Positions 34,725-42,175 of a stretch of 64,000 nt of DNA are shown in pieces. This DNA is from Lewinellaceae bacterium (GTDB lineage: Bacteria; Bacteroidota; Bacteroidia; Chitinophagales; Saprospiraceae). Location of the stretch: positions 2,218,501 to 2,282,500 of the forward strand of contig JACJYK010000001.1 of assembly GCA_020636135.1 (NCBI GenBank). Direction: 5' to 3'. The notes beneath the pieces are model-generated. The model was given only the letters and a program-made list of their open reading frames with translations, had not been told where the DNA came from and ran no database searches. The position numbers and the translations under genes were made by a program. The first letter of the stretch is position 1. The number at the start of each line of letters is the position of its first letter.

Positions 34725-35765
34725 ATGGAATACCGGATACTGGGGCAGACAGGCCTTAATGTTTCGAAGATCTGTTTGGGCACGATGACCTGGGGAGAGC
34801 AGAATTCAGAATCGGATGCACATGAACAACTGAATTATGCGCTTGAACGCGGGATTAACTTTATTGATACAGCTGAACTGTATGCCATTCCCAGCCGTGA
34901 TTACAATCAGGGATTGACTGAAAAATACCTTGGTACCTGGCTTAAAAATAGAGGAAAAAGAGACGACCTGATCCTTGCCAGTAAGATAGTAGGCCCACGG
35001 GAAGGGATCGAATACATTCGACCGGACATCAATTTCAGCAGCGAATCGATTCGCACAGCCATCAATGGGAGCCTGCAGAGGCTGAATACAGATTACCTGG
35101 ACCTTTATCAGCTGCACTGGCCAGAGCGAAAAGCAAATTATTTTGGACGCCTGGGATTTGATTTAGTCAGGGCTGATCCCTGGCAGGATAATTTCCTGGA
35201 GATCCTGCACACCATGGATCTGATGATCAAAGAAGGCAAAATCCGCTACTGGGGTGTCTCGAATGAAACAGCCTGGGGAGTGATGCACTTTTTGCATTTG
35301 TCTGAGATGCATGACTTGCCCCGCTGCGTATCTGTTCAGAATCCGTACAGTTTACTGAATCGTTCTTATGAAGTGGGTTTGGCGGAAGTGAGCATCCGGG
35401 AGAAAGTGCCCCTGCTGGCCTATTCGCCAATGGCTTTCGGTTTGTTAAGTGGAAAATATCACAAGGGTACGGCAAGTAAGCAAAGCCGGATCAATCAATT
35501 CCAGGAGATGAGCCGGTATAACAGCCAGGAAGCCTATAATGCCACGAGTCAGTACGTACAGATAGCCGAGGAGAATGGCCTTTCACCGGCTCAGCTGGCG
35601 CTGGCATTTGTCAATGAAAGACCATTTTTGTGCAGCAACATTATCGGAGCTACCAGCATGGCCCAGCTGAAAGAAAATATCGATTCGGCCGATGTGAAAC
35701 TATCACCGGAGATCCTGAATGCCATTAACCAGGTTCACCGCCGCATATCCAATCCTGCTCCTTAA
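34725..35765 (+). CDS. Aldo-keto reductase (Tas/YajO-like)
   Basis: 346 aa NADP(H)-dependent aldo-keto reductase. The catalytic tetrad is visible: Asp and Tyr in INFIDTAELYAIPSRD, Lys in LILASKIVGP and His in YLDLYQLHWPER. The loop QGLTEKYLGTWLKNRGKRDD and the QLKENIDSADVKL cofactor-end motif fit the Tas branch, which is longer than small aldose reductases. It reduces carbonyl compounds in the cytosol; the physiological substrate is uncertain. A PnuC-type transporter starts 24 nt downstream, perhaps sharing a transcript. A -7-like TACCTTTG precedes it. Confidence 0.93.
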   Translation: MEYRILGQTGLNVSKICLGTMTWGEQNSESDAHEQLNYALERGINFIDTAELYAIPSRDYNQGLTEKYLGTWLKNRGKRDDLILASKIVGPREGIEYIRPDINFSSESIRTAINGSLQRLNTDYLDLYQLHWPERKANYFGRLGFDLVRADPWQDNFLEILHTMDLMIKEGKIRYWGVSNETAWGVMHFLHLSEMHDLPRCVSVQNPYSLLNRSYEVGLAEVSIREKVPLLAYSPMAFGLLSGKYHKGTASKQSRINQFQEMSRYNSQEAYNATSQYVQIAEENGLSPAQLALAFVNERPFLCSNIIGATSMAQLKENIDSADVKLSPEILNAINQVHRRISNPAP

Positions 35766-35789
35766 TCTGACTTTACATTACCATTTGCG

Positions 35790-36380
35790 ATGAGTCCGGT
35801 TGATCAAATATTGGAATGGATAGCAGCTATCAGCGGAATTCTTTGCGTGTTTCTTTTAACCAGAGAGAATATCTGGGCCTGGATATTTGGCCTGCTTTCG
35901 GTCGCGATCTATGTCTATATCTTTTGGATCAACAAATTGTATTCAGATACGATTCTTCACGTTGTTTACGTCTTGCTGAATGCCTATGGGCTGTATGTAT
36001 GGACCAGAAGATCAAAGAATCCAGGACCCTCACAGTCGGAATTATTGCCGATCACCTGGCTTCCTGACATCCAGCGATGGGGATATCTGATTTTGATAGT
36101 CATTGGCAGCTTACTCTGGGGGTACGGGATGCATCGTTATACGGACGCTTCCTATCCGTACCCGGATGCATTTACCACCGTAGCCAGTTTGGTAGCCCAA
36201 TACCTGATCGCCCGAAAACGATTGGAGAACTGGATGATCTGGATCGTTGTGGACATCGTGGCCATTGTTATTTATGGACTGAAGGGAATATGGGTTACCT
36301 CCGGACTCTATGTGGTATACCTGGTGCTCTCTGTGATGGGCTATCGCGAATGGAAAAGAAAGATGGCAGGTGTGCAATAA
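35790..36380 (+). CDS. pnuC: Nicotinamide riboside transporter PnuC
   Basis: 196 aa inner-membrane protein with about seven helices, typical for PnuC/SemiSWEET-related vitamin transporters. Recognisable pieces are the NIWAWIFGLLSVAIYVYIFW helix pair with KLYSDTILHVVYVLLNAYGLYVW, and the C-terminal WMIWIVVDIVAIVIYGLKG, which carries the family W and D residues. It probably imports nicotinamide riboside for NAD synthesis by facilitated diffusion. It lies 24 nt after the aldo-keto reductase gene and converges on the PPOX gene with a 7-nt gap. Confidence 0.93.
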   Translation: MSPVDQILEWIAAISGILCVFLLTRENIWAWIFGLLSVAIYVYIFWINKLYSDTILHVVYVLLNAYGLYVWTRRSKNPGPSQSELLPITWLPDIQRWGYLILIVIGSLLWGYGMHRYTDASYPYPDAFTTVASLVAQYLIARKRLENWMIWIVVDIVAIVIYGLKGIWVTSGLYVVYLVLSVMGYREWKRKMAGVQ

Positions 36381-36387
36381 TTCTGCT

Positions 36388-37032
36388 TCAACGGTGGTAT
36401 TCCGTGACATAATCAGGAACTTCTACCTGCATGGTTCCACCTGTATCCGTCACTGGAGGCTGCCAGGTCATAACGACTGGCATTACTCCGGCCCACACCG
36501 GTAAATCAAGATCGCTCTCGTCATCGCCAACACCGTGCTCCCGGCATTTTACGGACCATTCATCAATAGCAACCGCGATAAATGTTGTTTTTTGCATTTC
36601 CTTGTCGGTAGGTTGCCGCGCATCTTCCCAGCGTCCGGGTATGATATGGTCTACAAAAGCCTGGGTCGCGGCCTTCAATTCCTTTTCATCGGTAACCAGA
36701 CGTGTTGTTCCGAAAAGCACAGTGGAACGGTAGTTCATGGAGTGATTCATGACAGACCTGGCCAGAACCAGCGCATCCAGATGAGTGACGGTGATGCATA
36801 GTTTAATACCTTTAGCCATATCCATGAAAAAATGACTGCCTACCGATCCGTGTAAATAGATGATATCGTCGATGCGGCAATAGGCAATCGGAATGACAAA
36901 CGGGTTTTCGTCGCGGATAAAGCCCACATGACATACCAGCCCTTCATCCAGGATGGCATTTCTTTTCTCAATAGAAAAGTCATAACGTTTAGGGTAATAC
37001 CGGCTGCCCTGGGCAATGCTGTTCTTTTTCAT
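36388..37032 (-). CDS. Pyridoxamine 5'-phosphate oxidase-like flavin-binding protein
   Basis: 214 aa, split-barrel fold of the PNPOx-related (NimA-like) group. Characteristic is the start of the fold ILDEGLVCHVGFIRDENPFVIPIAYC, then YLHGSVGSHFFMDMAKGIKLCITVTHLDALVLARSVMNHSMNYRSTVLFG, here quoted only as landmarks at residues 29-115. It likely binds FMN and acts on a nucleotide or pyridoxal-type compound. It is divergent, 90 nt apart, from a MocR-type regulator that itself carries a PLP-binding domain, which is the classical arrangement for such regulator-target pairs. Confidence 0.85.
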   Translation of the reverse strand: MKKNSIAQGSRYYPKRYDFSIEKRNAILDEGLVCHVGFIRDENPFVIPIAYCRIDDIIYLHGSVGSHFFMDMAKGIKLCITVTHLDALVLARSVMNHSMNYRSTVLFGTTRLVTDEKELKAATQAFVDHIIPGRWEDARQPTDKEMQKTTFIAVAIDEWSVKCREHGVGDDESDLDLPVWAGVMPVVMTWQPPVTDTGGTMQVEVPDYVTEYHR

Positions 37033-37122
37033 AATTCCAATTTAATGGTTTAAAAATAAACTGAGTCTGGACTATGAAGGTCATCCATTTTTGAGATATT
37101 TGATCATCCACCTGGATCGACT

Positions 37123-38586
37123 ATGGAAAGTATCGCATCGCTGATTTCATTCAGCCGGACTGAACATCCGGCGGTCTATATTCAGATAAGTAACCGGTTT
37201 ATTCATCTGATCCAACAAGGTGTCCTGCAACCAGGCACCCGCTTACCCGGATCCAGAAGCCTGGCTCTGCTTATCGGGGTGAACCGGCTAACTGTGACCA
37301 AAGCTTATGATGAGCTGGTCATTCAGGGGTGGATAGAGGGTAAAGGCAGCAAGGGAATGTTCGTTTGCAGTGAAATTCCGACCATCCAGGCTAACGCATT
37401 GATATCCGCAGGAGGTGCGTCCAACGCCATGCCCGGTTATGACTGGCAACCCGAATCATTTCTCACCAAGCCACGTATTTCAGCCGGTTTTGACACGGTT
37501 ATTGATGAAGGATTACCGGATATCCGGCTTCTGCCTGCCATAGAGATAGCCCGGGCTTACCGGGCAGCACTGCGCAAGAGTTCATTCAGGGTTACATTGA
37601 CCTATGGAGAAATATTTGGATCACGGCAGCTTCGTACTTTATTGACTGAATTTATCCGTGGTACCCGTGGCATTCCGCTTACCGAATCACAATGCCTGAT
37701 CACCCGTGGAAGCACGATGGGCATCTATTTATCCGCAAAAACTGTATTGGGCCCGGGAGATACCGTTGTAACTGGCAGTTTATCCTATCCAACAGCAGAT
37801 TTGATTTTCAGACATTGTGGTGCCCGGATCCTGCGGATACCGATCGATGAGGGAGGCATCCGCATCGATGCCTTGCAGAACATTTGTTCAGAACAGCAGG
37901 TGCGTATGATCTATGTGACACCACACCATCATTACCCGACAACAGCCACCATGCCTGCGGAACGCAGGGTCCAATTGTTGCAATTGGCGAGAGAGCACCA
38001 GTTTTGTATTCTGGAAGATGACTACGACTATGACTTTCAGTATGACTCTAACCCGGTCATGCCCTTGGCCAGTGCAGATACCGGAGGGCATGTGATCTAC
38101 GTGGGTTCTTTCAGTAAATCCATTGCGCCCGCCTTGCGGATCGGATTTGTGGTTGCGCCAAGCCTGGTAATAGAGTCCATGGGTAAGCTTCGACGGATCA
38201 TCGACAGGCAGGGAGATCAATTACTAGAATCGGTCTTTATACGCTTATTCCGTGATGGAGAGATACAGCGACACCTGCGCAAGGCACAGAAGGTTTACCA
38301 TCAACGCAGGGACTATTTTTGTGGTCGTCTGCGAGCTGATTTCGAGGATGTCATATCTTTTCAGCGACCTGCCGGAGGTATGGCCGTCTGGGCCAACTTC
38401 ACCGATGCAATACCCCTGCGTAGGATGGTTCAGGATGCTTCTAAAGAAGGATTTTATCTGCCGGATCCACAAAACTATTCAGACCATCTGAACGCCACCC
38501 GGTTGGGATTTGCCTCCCAGTCCGAAAGGGAGATGGATGTTTCATTATCGCGATTGCGTGAACTGATCCGGCGATTTGTTCCTTGA
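37123..38586 (+). CDS. MocR/PdxR-family transcription factor (GntR HTH plus aminotransferase domain)
   Basis: 487 aa. Residues 14-75 form a GntR winged helix (YIQISNRFIHLIQQGVLQPG, then LPGSRSLALLIGVNRLTVTKAY). Residues about 125-480 are a class I aminotransferase fold with the PLP lysine in YVGSFSKSIAPALRIGF and the aromatic-rich LEDDYDYDFQYDSNP motif. Proteins of this type sense PLP or amines and control adjacent genes. The PPOX-like gene is divergent with a 90-nt shared promoter region, so it is the likely target. Length is the family norm and no domain is missing. Confidence 0.95.
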   Translation: MESIASLISFSRTEHPAVYIQISNRFIHLIQQGVLQPGTRLPGSRSLALLIGVNRLTVTKAYDELVIQGWIEGKGSKGMFVCSEIPTIQANALISAGGASNAMPGYDWQPESFLTKPRISAGFDTVIDEGLPDIRLLPAIEIARAYRAALRKSSFRVTLTYGEIFGSRQLRTLLTEFIRGTRGIPLTESQCLITRGSTMGIYLSAKTVLGPGDTVVTGSLSYPTADLIFRHCGARILRIPIDEGGIRIDALQNICSEQQVRMIYVTPHHHYPTTATMPAERRVQLLQLAREHQFCILEDDYDYDFQYDSNPVMPLASADTGGHVIYVGSFSKSIAPALRIGFVVAPSLVIESMGKLRRIIDRQGDQLLESVFIRLFRDGEIQRHLRKAQKVYHQRRDYFCGRLRADFEDVISFQRPAGGMAVWANFTDAIPLRRMVQDASKEGFYLPDPQNYSDHLNATRLGFASQSEREMDVSLSRLRELIRRFVP

Positions 38587-38618
38587 CCTGCATTCATTAA
38601 CTTGGTTCAAAATTAGAG

Positions 38619-39308
38619 ATGAAAGTTTTCCGCCACCTCCTGGTTCAGTTCTTGTTCCTTGTTGGGATAAGCAGTTGGATGATGAGTTGTTATCCGGCCC
38701 GTGTGCCAATCGTTCAGAAGCCCATCGTCTGGGATAGCACCCGGGTTCAGCTGTCCCTGCAATACCTGCACGAAAGGCATGGTCTGGATGCGCATACTCC
38801 GAACATTGATCCGCGCATGATTGTGGTTCACTGGACGGCAATACCTACTTTCGAAGGATCCTACCGGGCATTTTATCCAAGCGTTCTACCCGGCCGGCCT
38901 CAGCTCCAGGCGGCCAGTTCCCTGAATGTAGGGATCCATTTTCTGGTAGATCAGGATGGGACCGTCTATCAGTTATTACCGGAAAACTATTTCGCCCGAC
39001 ACGTAATCGGGTTGAATTATTGTGCCCTGGGAATAGAAAACGTTGGTGATAATGCGGATCATCCACTGACAGAAGCCCAGCTAAGAGCCAACATACGACT
39101 GATTAAATACCTGCTCAGAAAATACCCGGAAGTGAAGTACGTCATAGGTCACCATGAATACCGCGAATTCGCCGGTACACCATTGTACAAGGAAACCAAC
39201 CCGGACTATTTCACGGAAAAGATTGATCCGGGTGATGCCTTTCTGGAAGCCATTTACCGGCATCTGCCCAAAAACCGGGTGATGAGGAGGTATGAGGTCA
39301 AATCTTAA
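38619..39308 (+). CDS. N-acetylmuramoyl-L-alanine amidase lipoprotein
   Basis: 229 aa. The N-terminus MKVFRHLLVQFLFLVGISSW ends in the lipobox-like WMMSC, so it is probably a lipoprotein facing the periplasm. The Amidase_2 fold is seen in PRMIVVHWTAIPTFEGSYRA (first zinc His), LNVGIHFLVDQDGTVYQLLPE, GIENVGDNADHPLTEAQL and VIGHHEYREFAGTP (second zinc-binding His region). It would cleave the amide bond between MurNAc and the stem peptide, in cell-wall turnover or recycling. No binding domain is attached. It lies 32 nt after the MocR gene on the same strand. Confidence 0.92.
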   Translation: MKVFRHLLVQFLFLVGISSWMMSCYPARVPIVQKPIVWDSTRVQLSLQYLHERHGLDAHTPNIDPRMIVVHWTAIPTFEGSYRAFYPSVLPGRPQLQAASSLNVGIHFLVDQDGTVYQLLPENYFARHVIGLNYCALGIENVGDNADHPLTEAQLRANIRLIKYLLRKYPEVKYVIGHHEYREFAGTPLYKETNPDYFTEKIDPGDAFLEAIYRHLPKNRVMRRYEVKS

Positions 39309-39452
39309 GCATGCATTTGGATGGTTTAAGGATATAAGCTACCTTTTTTCAAGCGATTATATAGTAGATATTCTATTACTCTATCAATTATAATTGCAGT
39401 AATACCATCCATTTGCTAAATTTAATTAGCCTCAAATGGGCAGAATCTAACG

Positions 39453-40271
39453 TTGTACTATCAGAAATACATACCATGCCTGCCACTCCGGCCGTATATC
39501 GAATGCTATTTTGTCTGGAGGACGAAAGCACAACAGTCCGATAAGTGGCTGGATAGTCCCCCCAATGCTTTCACGGCCATCCTGTTTAATCTGGACGGTG
39601 ATTTGCACGTTTCATTGGAACCAAATGCCTCTACCAGACTTTCCTCGTCTTACATTTCCGGCCAGTGCATTCGCAATTATGGACTTAAGGTGAATGGACC
39701 CCTGAACCAGATTGGAGTTGTTTTTAAACCTACCGGATTGTTTCAGTTTTTTGGCATACCTATGTATGAACTCACGCACACCCGGTATGCATTGTGTGAT
39801 GTTTTCCCTGGTAATTTTGAGTTATTGGAAGAGAAAATCCAGCTGGCAAAAACCGATCAGGTTCGGATTGCCCTATTGGATGATACATTCCTCAAACTGC
39901 TTGATCATCGGGACCAGACCTGGTCAGGGGTTGATCGTGCAGCTAATTTGATTATTTCCTCAACCGACAATTTATCCGTTCAGGACCTTATTAAAGATTC
40001 CTACATGAGCAGAAGGACCTTTGAACGGCATTTCCTGGAGCGGGTGGGGCTGAGTCCAAAATTTTATGCCCGTATCCGCCGGTACGGGAGCCTGTGTGCC
40101 GAGATAGCCGGGCAACGAAGTCATATCGACTGGGATGAACTGGTTTTTAAATATGGTTATTTTGATCAGAGTCATCTGATCAAGGACTTCAAGGAATTCT
40201 CCGGCAAAGCACCCAGCCAATATTTACTGGAAAATAATGAGGTAGCCCACCATATACAGCCTGAAGAATAG
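39453..40271 (+). CDS. AraC-family transcriptional regulator
   Basis: 272 aa. The only available start is the TTG at 39453; a stop lies ten codons upstream. The N-terminal part (YIPCLPLRPYIECYFVWRT) resembles the DUF6597 effector domain. The C-terminal 100 residues are an AraC-type pair of helix-turn-helix motifs: SVQDLIKDSYMSRRTFERHF and DELVFKYGYFDQSHLIKDFK, followed by FSGKAPSQYL. It probably regulates the small NTF2-fold and VOC genes that follow. Effector unknown. Confidence 0.9.
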   Translation: MYYQKYIPCLPLRPYIECYFVWRTKAQQSDKWLDSPPNAFTAILFNLDGDLHVSLEPNASTRLSSSYISGQCIRNYGLKVNGPLNQIGVVFKPTGLFQFFGIPMYELTHTRYALCDVFPGNFELLEEKIQLAKTDQVRIALLDDTFLKLLDHRDQTWSGVDRAANLIISSTDNLSVQDLIKDSYMSRRTFERHFLERVGLSPKFYARIRRYGSLCAEIAGQRSHIDWDELVFKYGYFDQSHLIKDFKEFSGKAPSQYLLENNEVAHHIQPEE

Positions 40272-40310
40272 ATTGACGCATTTTTACAATCAAAGCGACT
40301 GGAGTCAAAT

Positions 40311-40318
40311 TACATTTG
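40311..40318 (+). promoter_or_regulatory. Candidate -7 element TACATTTG
   Basis: Exact TAnnTTTG match 20 nt upstream of the ATG at 40338; no TTTG at the ideal -33 distance. Confidence 0.4.
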
Positions 40319-40337
40319 TAGTAACAAACGAAATTAT

Positions 40338-40778
40338 ATGGAGCCACTATCAAAACAAGCATCAAGTTGGCAGGTATGGAAAAACCAGTGCCTGGGTTTT
40401 CTGAATGCCTATAACGAAAAGGATGTACCGGCTATGCTTTCCTATTTCTCGGAAGATGCCACTTGTCATTTTATTCCCCTCGGGGATGCGGGTAAGGGGA
40501 ACGTTCATGATCTCGGCCAATCCATTTGGACATCCATTATTGATTGTTTTCCCAATGTGGAAAATACGGTTGACTCCATTATCTCTGAGGACGGGGGAAT
40601 TCGGGCACAGGTTTCAATCAGAGGTAAGCAAGCTAAAGATTTTCTTGGTTTACCCAATAAAGGTCTCTCCTTCGAGAGTGGACATATATTCGTTTTTAAG
40701 TTGTCTCCTGTTCACAATATAGAGCACATCGATATCCACTGGGACCACGAAGATTTTGTCCGGCAACTCGGAAGCTGA
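40338..40778 (+). CDS. SnoaL-like NTF2-fold protein
   Basis: 146 aa. The pattern QCLGFLNAYNEKDVPAMLSY, FSEDATCHFIPLGDAGKG, DCFPNVENTVDSIISEDGG and ends with HIDIHWDHEDFVRQLG is characteristic of SnoaL-like/ester-cyclase members of the NTF2 superfamily. Such proteins bind small hydrophobic compounds and some are isomerases or polyketide cyclases; without partner genes a substrate cannot be named. It sits 66 nt after the AraC regulator and has its own -7-like element. Confidence 0.85.
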   Translation: MEPLSKQASSWQVWKNQCLGFLNAYNEKDVPAMLSYFSEDATCHFIPLGDAGKGNVHDLGQSIWTSIIDCFPNVENTVDSIISEDGGIRAQVSIRGKQAKDFLGLPNKGLSFESGHIFVFKLSPVHNIEHIDIHWDHEDFVRQLGS

Positions 40779-40863
40779 TCAATCTTTAAATATTCGGAAA
40801 TACAATTTAACCGGAGTAAGCACCTGCTTATTCATAACAAGCTATGCCATAAATCTAAAAAAA

Positions 40864-41373
40864 ATGAAAACCATCGCCGTAAGTCTGCTTTCCGTTCTTC
40901 TCACTTTAGGGAGTAGTGCCTGGATTTCCAGGTCAAATGATCTTTTGAAAAGCAGAGGATTAAATGATGAAAAACAAGCCATTATGCAATTGATTGACAA
41001 GGAATCGAGCGCATTCTGGGAAAAGGATTTTGAAGCCTTTGCTTCCTGCTGGGCACATGAGGATTATATCCGCACCATGGGGTGGTGGGCTGCAGGAGGC
41101 ATCACGGTCGTGGAAGGGTGGAAAGAGCGGGGCGGCAGGACAAAAAAATTCATGGAGGATTTTCCGGAAAAAAACCCTCAGAATCCTGTTCGGAAAAATA
41201 TCAATGTCCGGATTTCCGAAGACATGGCCTGGGTGACATTTGACCAATACGGTAGTGACACCGGGGATCCTACCTTTGACATGCCAGGGCTCAGTCGCGA
41301 AACCCGCATAGTTGAAAAGATTGATGGAGCCTGGAAGATTGTGTATACCGGCTGGTTGTTGCAGGGAGAATAA
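40864..41373 (+). CDS. Exported NTF2-like protein
   Basis: 169 aa from the ATG at 40864; an upstream in-frame ATG at 40756 would overlap the preceding gene and place a long non-signal extension before the clear signal peptide MKTIAVSLLSVLLTLGSSAW. The mature domain has the NTF2/DUF4440 pattern KQAIMQLIDKESSAFWEKDF, EAFASCWAHEDYIRTMGWWA, then MAWVTFDQYGSD and IDGAWKIVYTGWLLQ. It probably acts in the periplasm as a small-molecule-binding or isomerase-like protein; function unknown. It is in the same orientation as the preceding NTF2-fold gene, 85 nt later. Confidence 0.85.
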   Translation: MKTIAVSLLSVLLTLGSSAWISRSNDLLKSRGLNDEKQAIMQLIDKESSAFWEKDFEAFASCWAHEDYIRTMGWWAAGGITVVEGWKERGGRTKKFMEDFPEKNPQNPVRKNINVRISEDMAWVTFDQYGSDTGDPTFDMPGLSRETRIVEKIDGAWKIVYTGWLLQGE

Positions 41374-41539
41374 TGTAGCAATGGTGAAAATCCCTACAGA
41401 CATGGAAGCCAACAATCGGCAGATAATACTTCATGGACTCATATGTCTGGGCAAATTGAAGATGTAAGTCTATTTGACTGACGTTTAAGAATCATTGCAT
41501 TTCATTCCAATAAAATTTCAACAATAAAATAATCAATAC

Positions 41540-41932
41540 ATGGCTATTAAACCAAAAACATCCGGAATACACCATCTTACCCTGCGGAGTACCGATTACG
41601 AGCGCTCGAAGGATTTTTACATCAACAAGCTTGGCTTTGATCTCATTTTGGAAATACCCAACTTATTCATCTTTTTGGCCGGTCAATCCGCCATCGCAGT
41701 AAGGGGACCTGAAGCAAGGACTCCTGCCGGAGATCGGTTTAATCCATTCCGTGCAGGAATGGATCATGTAGCGCTTGGTTGCAGCGACCTTGATGAACTG
41801 AACCGCGTCGCTACTGAATTAACGGAAAATTCCATTGAAAATACCGGTGTCAAGAAAGATGAGACACTGGGTAAAATGTATGTGGCCTTTAAAGATCCTG
41901 ACCGGATCTCGTGGGAATTCTATATGGTGTGA
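41540..41932 (+). CDS. VOC-family (glyoxalase/bleomycin-resistance-like) protein
   Basis: 130 aa, one vicinal-oxygen-chelate module pair. The fold signature is the start SGIHHLTLRSTDYERSKDFY, with a metal-type His, followed by FLAGQSAIAVRGPEA and GMDHVALGCSDLDELNRVAT, and the closing FKDPDRISWEFYMV with the metal-binding Glu. Such proteins range from glyoxalases to dioxygenases and antibiotic-binding proteins; with no more specific motif the activity is unassigned. The tRNA-Gly gene follows on the other strand. Confidence 0.88.
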   Translation: MAIKPKTSGIHHLTLRSTDYERSKDFYINKLGFDLILEIPNLFIFLAGQSAIAVRGPEARTPAGDRFNPFRAGMDHVALGCSDLDELNRVATELTENSIENTGVKKDETLGKMYVAFKDPDRISWEFYMV

Positions 41933-41986
41933 TCAAAGTGGATCAGGGTTGCTATTTCTGGGTACTGTAAGGCCGGGAAAACAAAG

Positions 41987-42059
41987 AGCGGCAAACGGGA
42001 TTCGAACCCGCGACCCTCAGCTTGGGAAGCTGATGCTCTACCAACTGAGCTACTGCCGC
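41987..42059 (-). tRNA. tRNA-Gly(CCC)
   Basis: Complete 73-nt cloverleaf on the minus strand: acceptor stem GCGGCAG/TTGCCGC, D-arm AGCTCAGTTGGTAGAGC, anticodon stem TCAGC/GCTGA with loop TTCCCAA (anticodon CCC), T-arm GCGGGTTCGAATCCCGT, and discriminator T. CCA is not encoded. The anticodon reads GGG glycine codons. Confidence 0.95.
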
Positions 42060-42064
42060 TTGAC

Positions 42065-42165
42065 GTGTTTACGTGTTGGTGGAATAGGCATGAAGTTACG
42101 ATGGGTAGATGAATTTCACAATCCAATTTTTCTCACCATCAGATATCTCCTGAGTACGTAAACAC
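42065..42165. repeat. Ten-base inverted repeat pair beside the tRNA
   Basis: GTGTTTACGT at 42065-42074 and its exact complement-reverse ACGTAAACAC at 42156-42165 enclose about 80 nt just upstream of the tRNA promoter region. The left copy also repeats in part (ACGTGTTTACGTGTT). It could be a regulator site pair or a relic of an element; no mobile gene is adjacent. Confidence 0.4.
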
Positions 42166-42175
42166 CTAAACATAG

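Noticed and set aside
40756..40863. An upstream start of the second NTF2-like gene.
   Set aside because: It would overlap the preceding gene and put a polar extension before a clear signal peptide; the ATG at 40864 is better.
41390..41480. A 28-codon open frame between the NTF2-like and VOC genes.
   Set aside because: Too short, no homology, no promoter.
41987..42170. An integration site at the tRNA.
   Set aside because: No integrase, no duplicated tRNA 3' end and no foreign-looking neighbours; kept only as a repeat observation.
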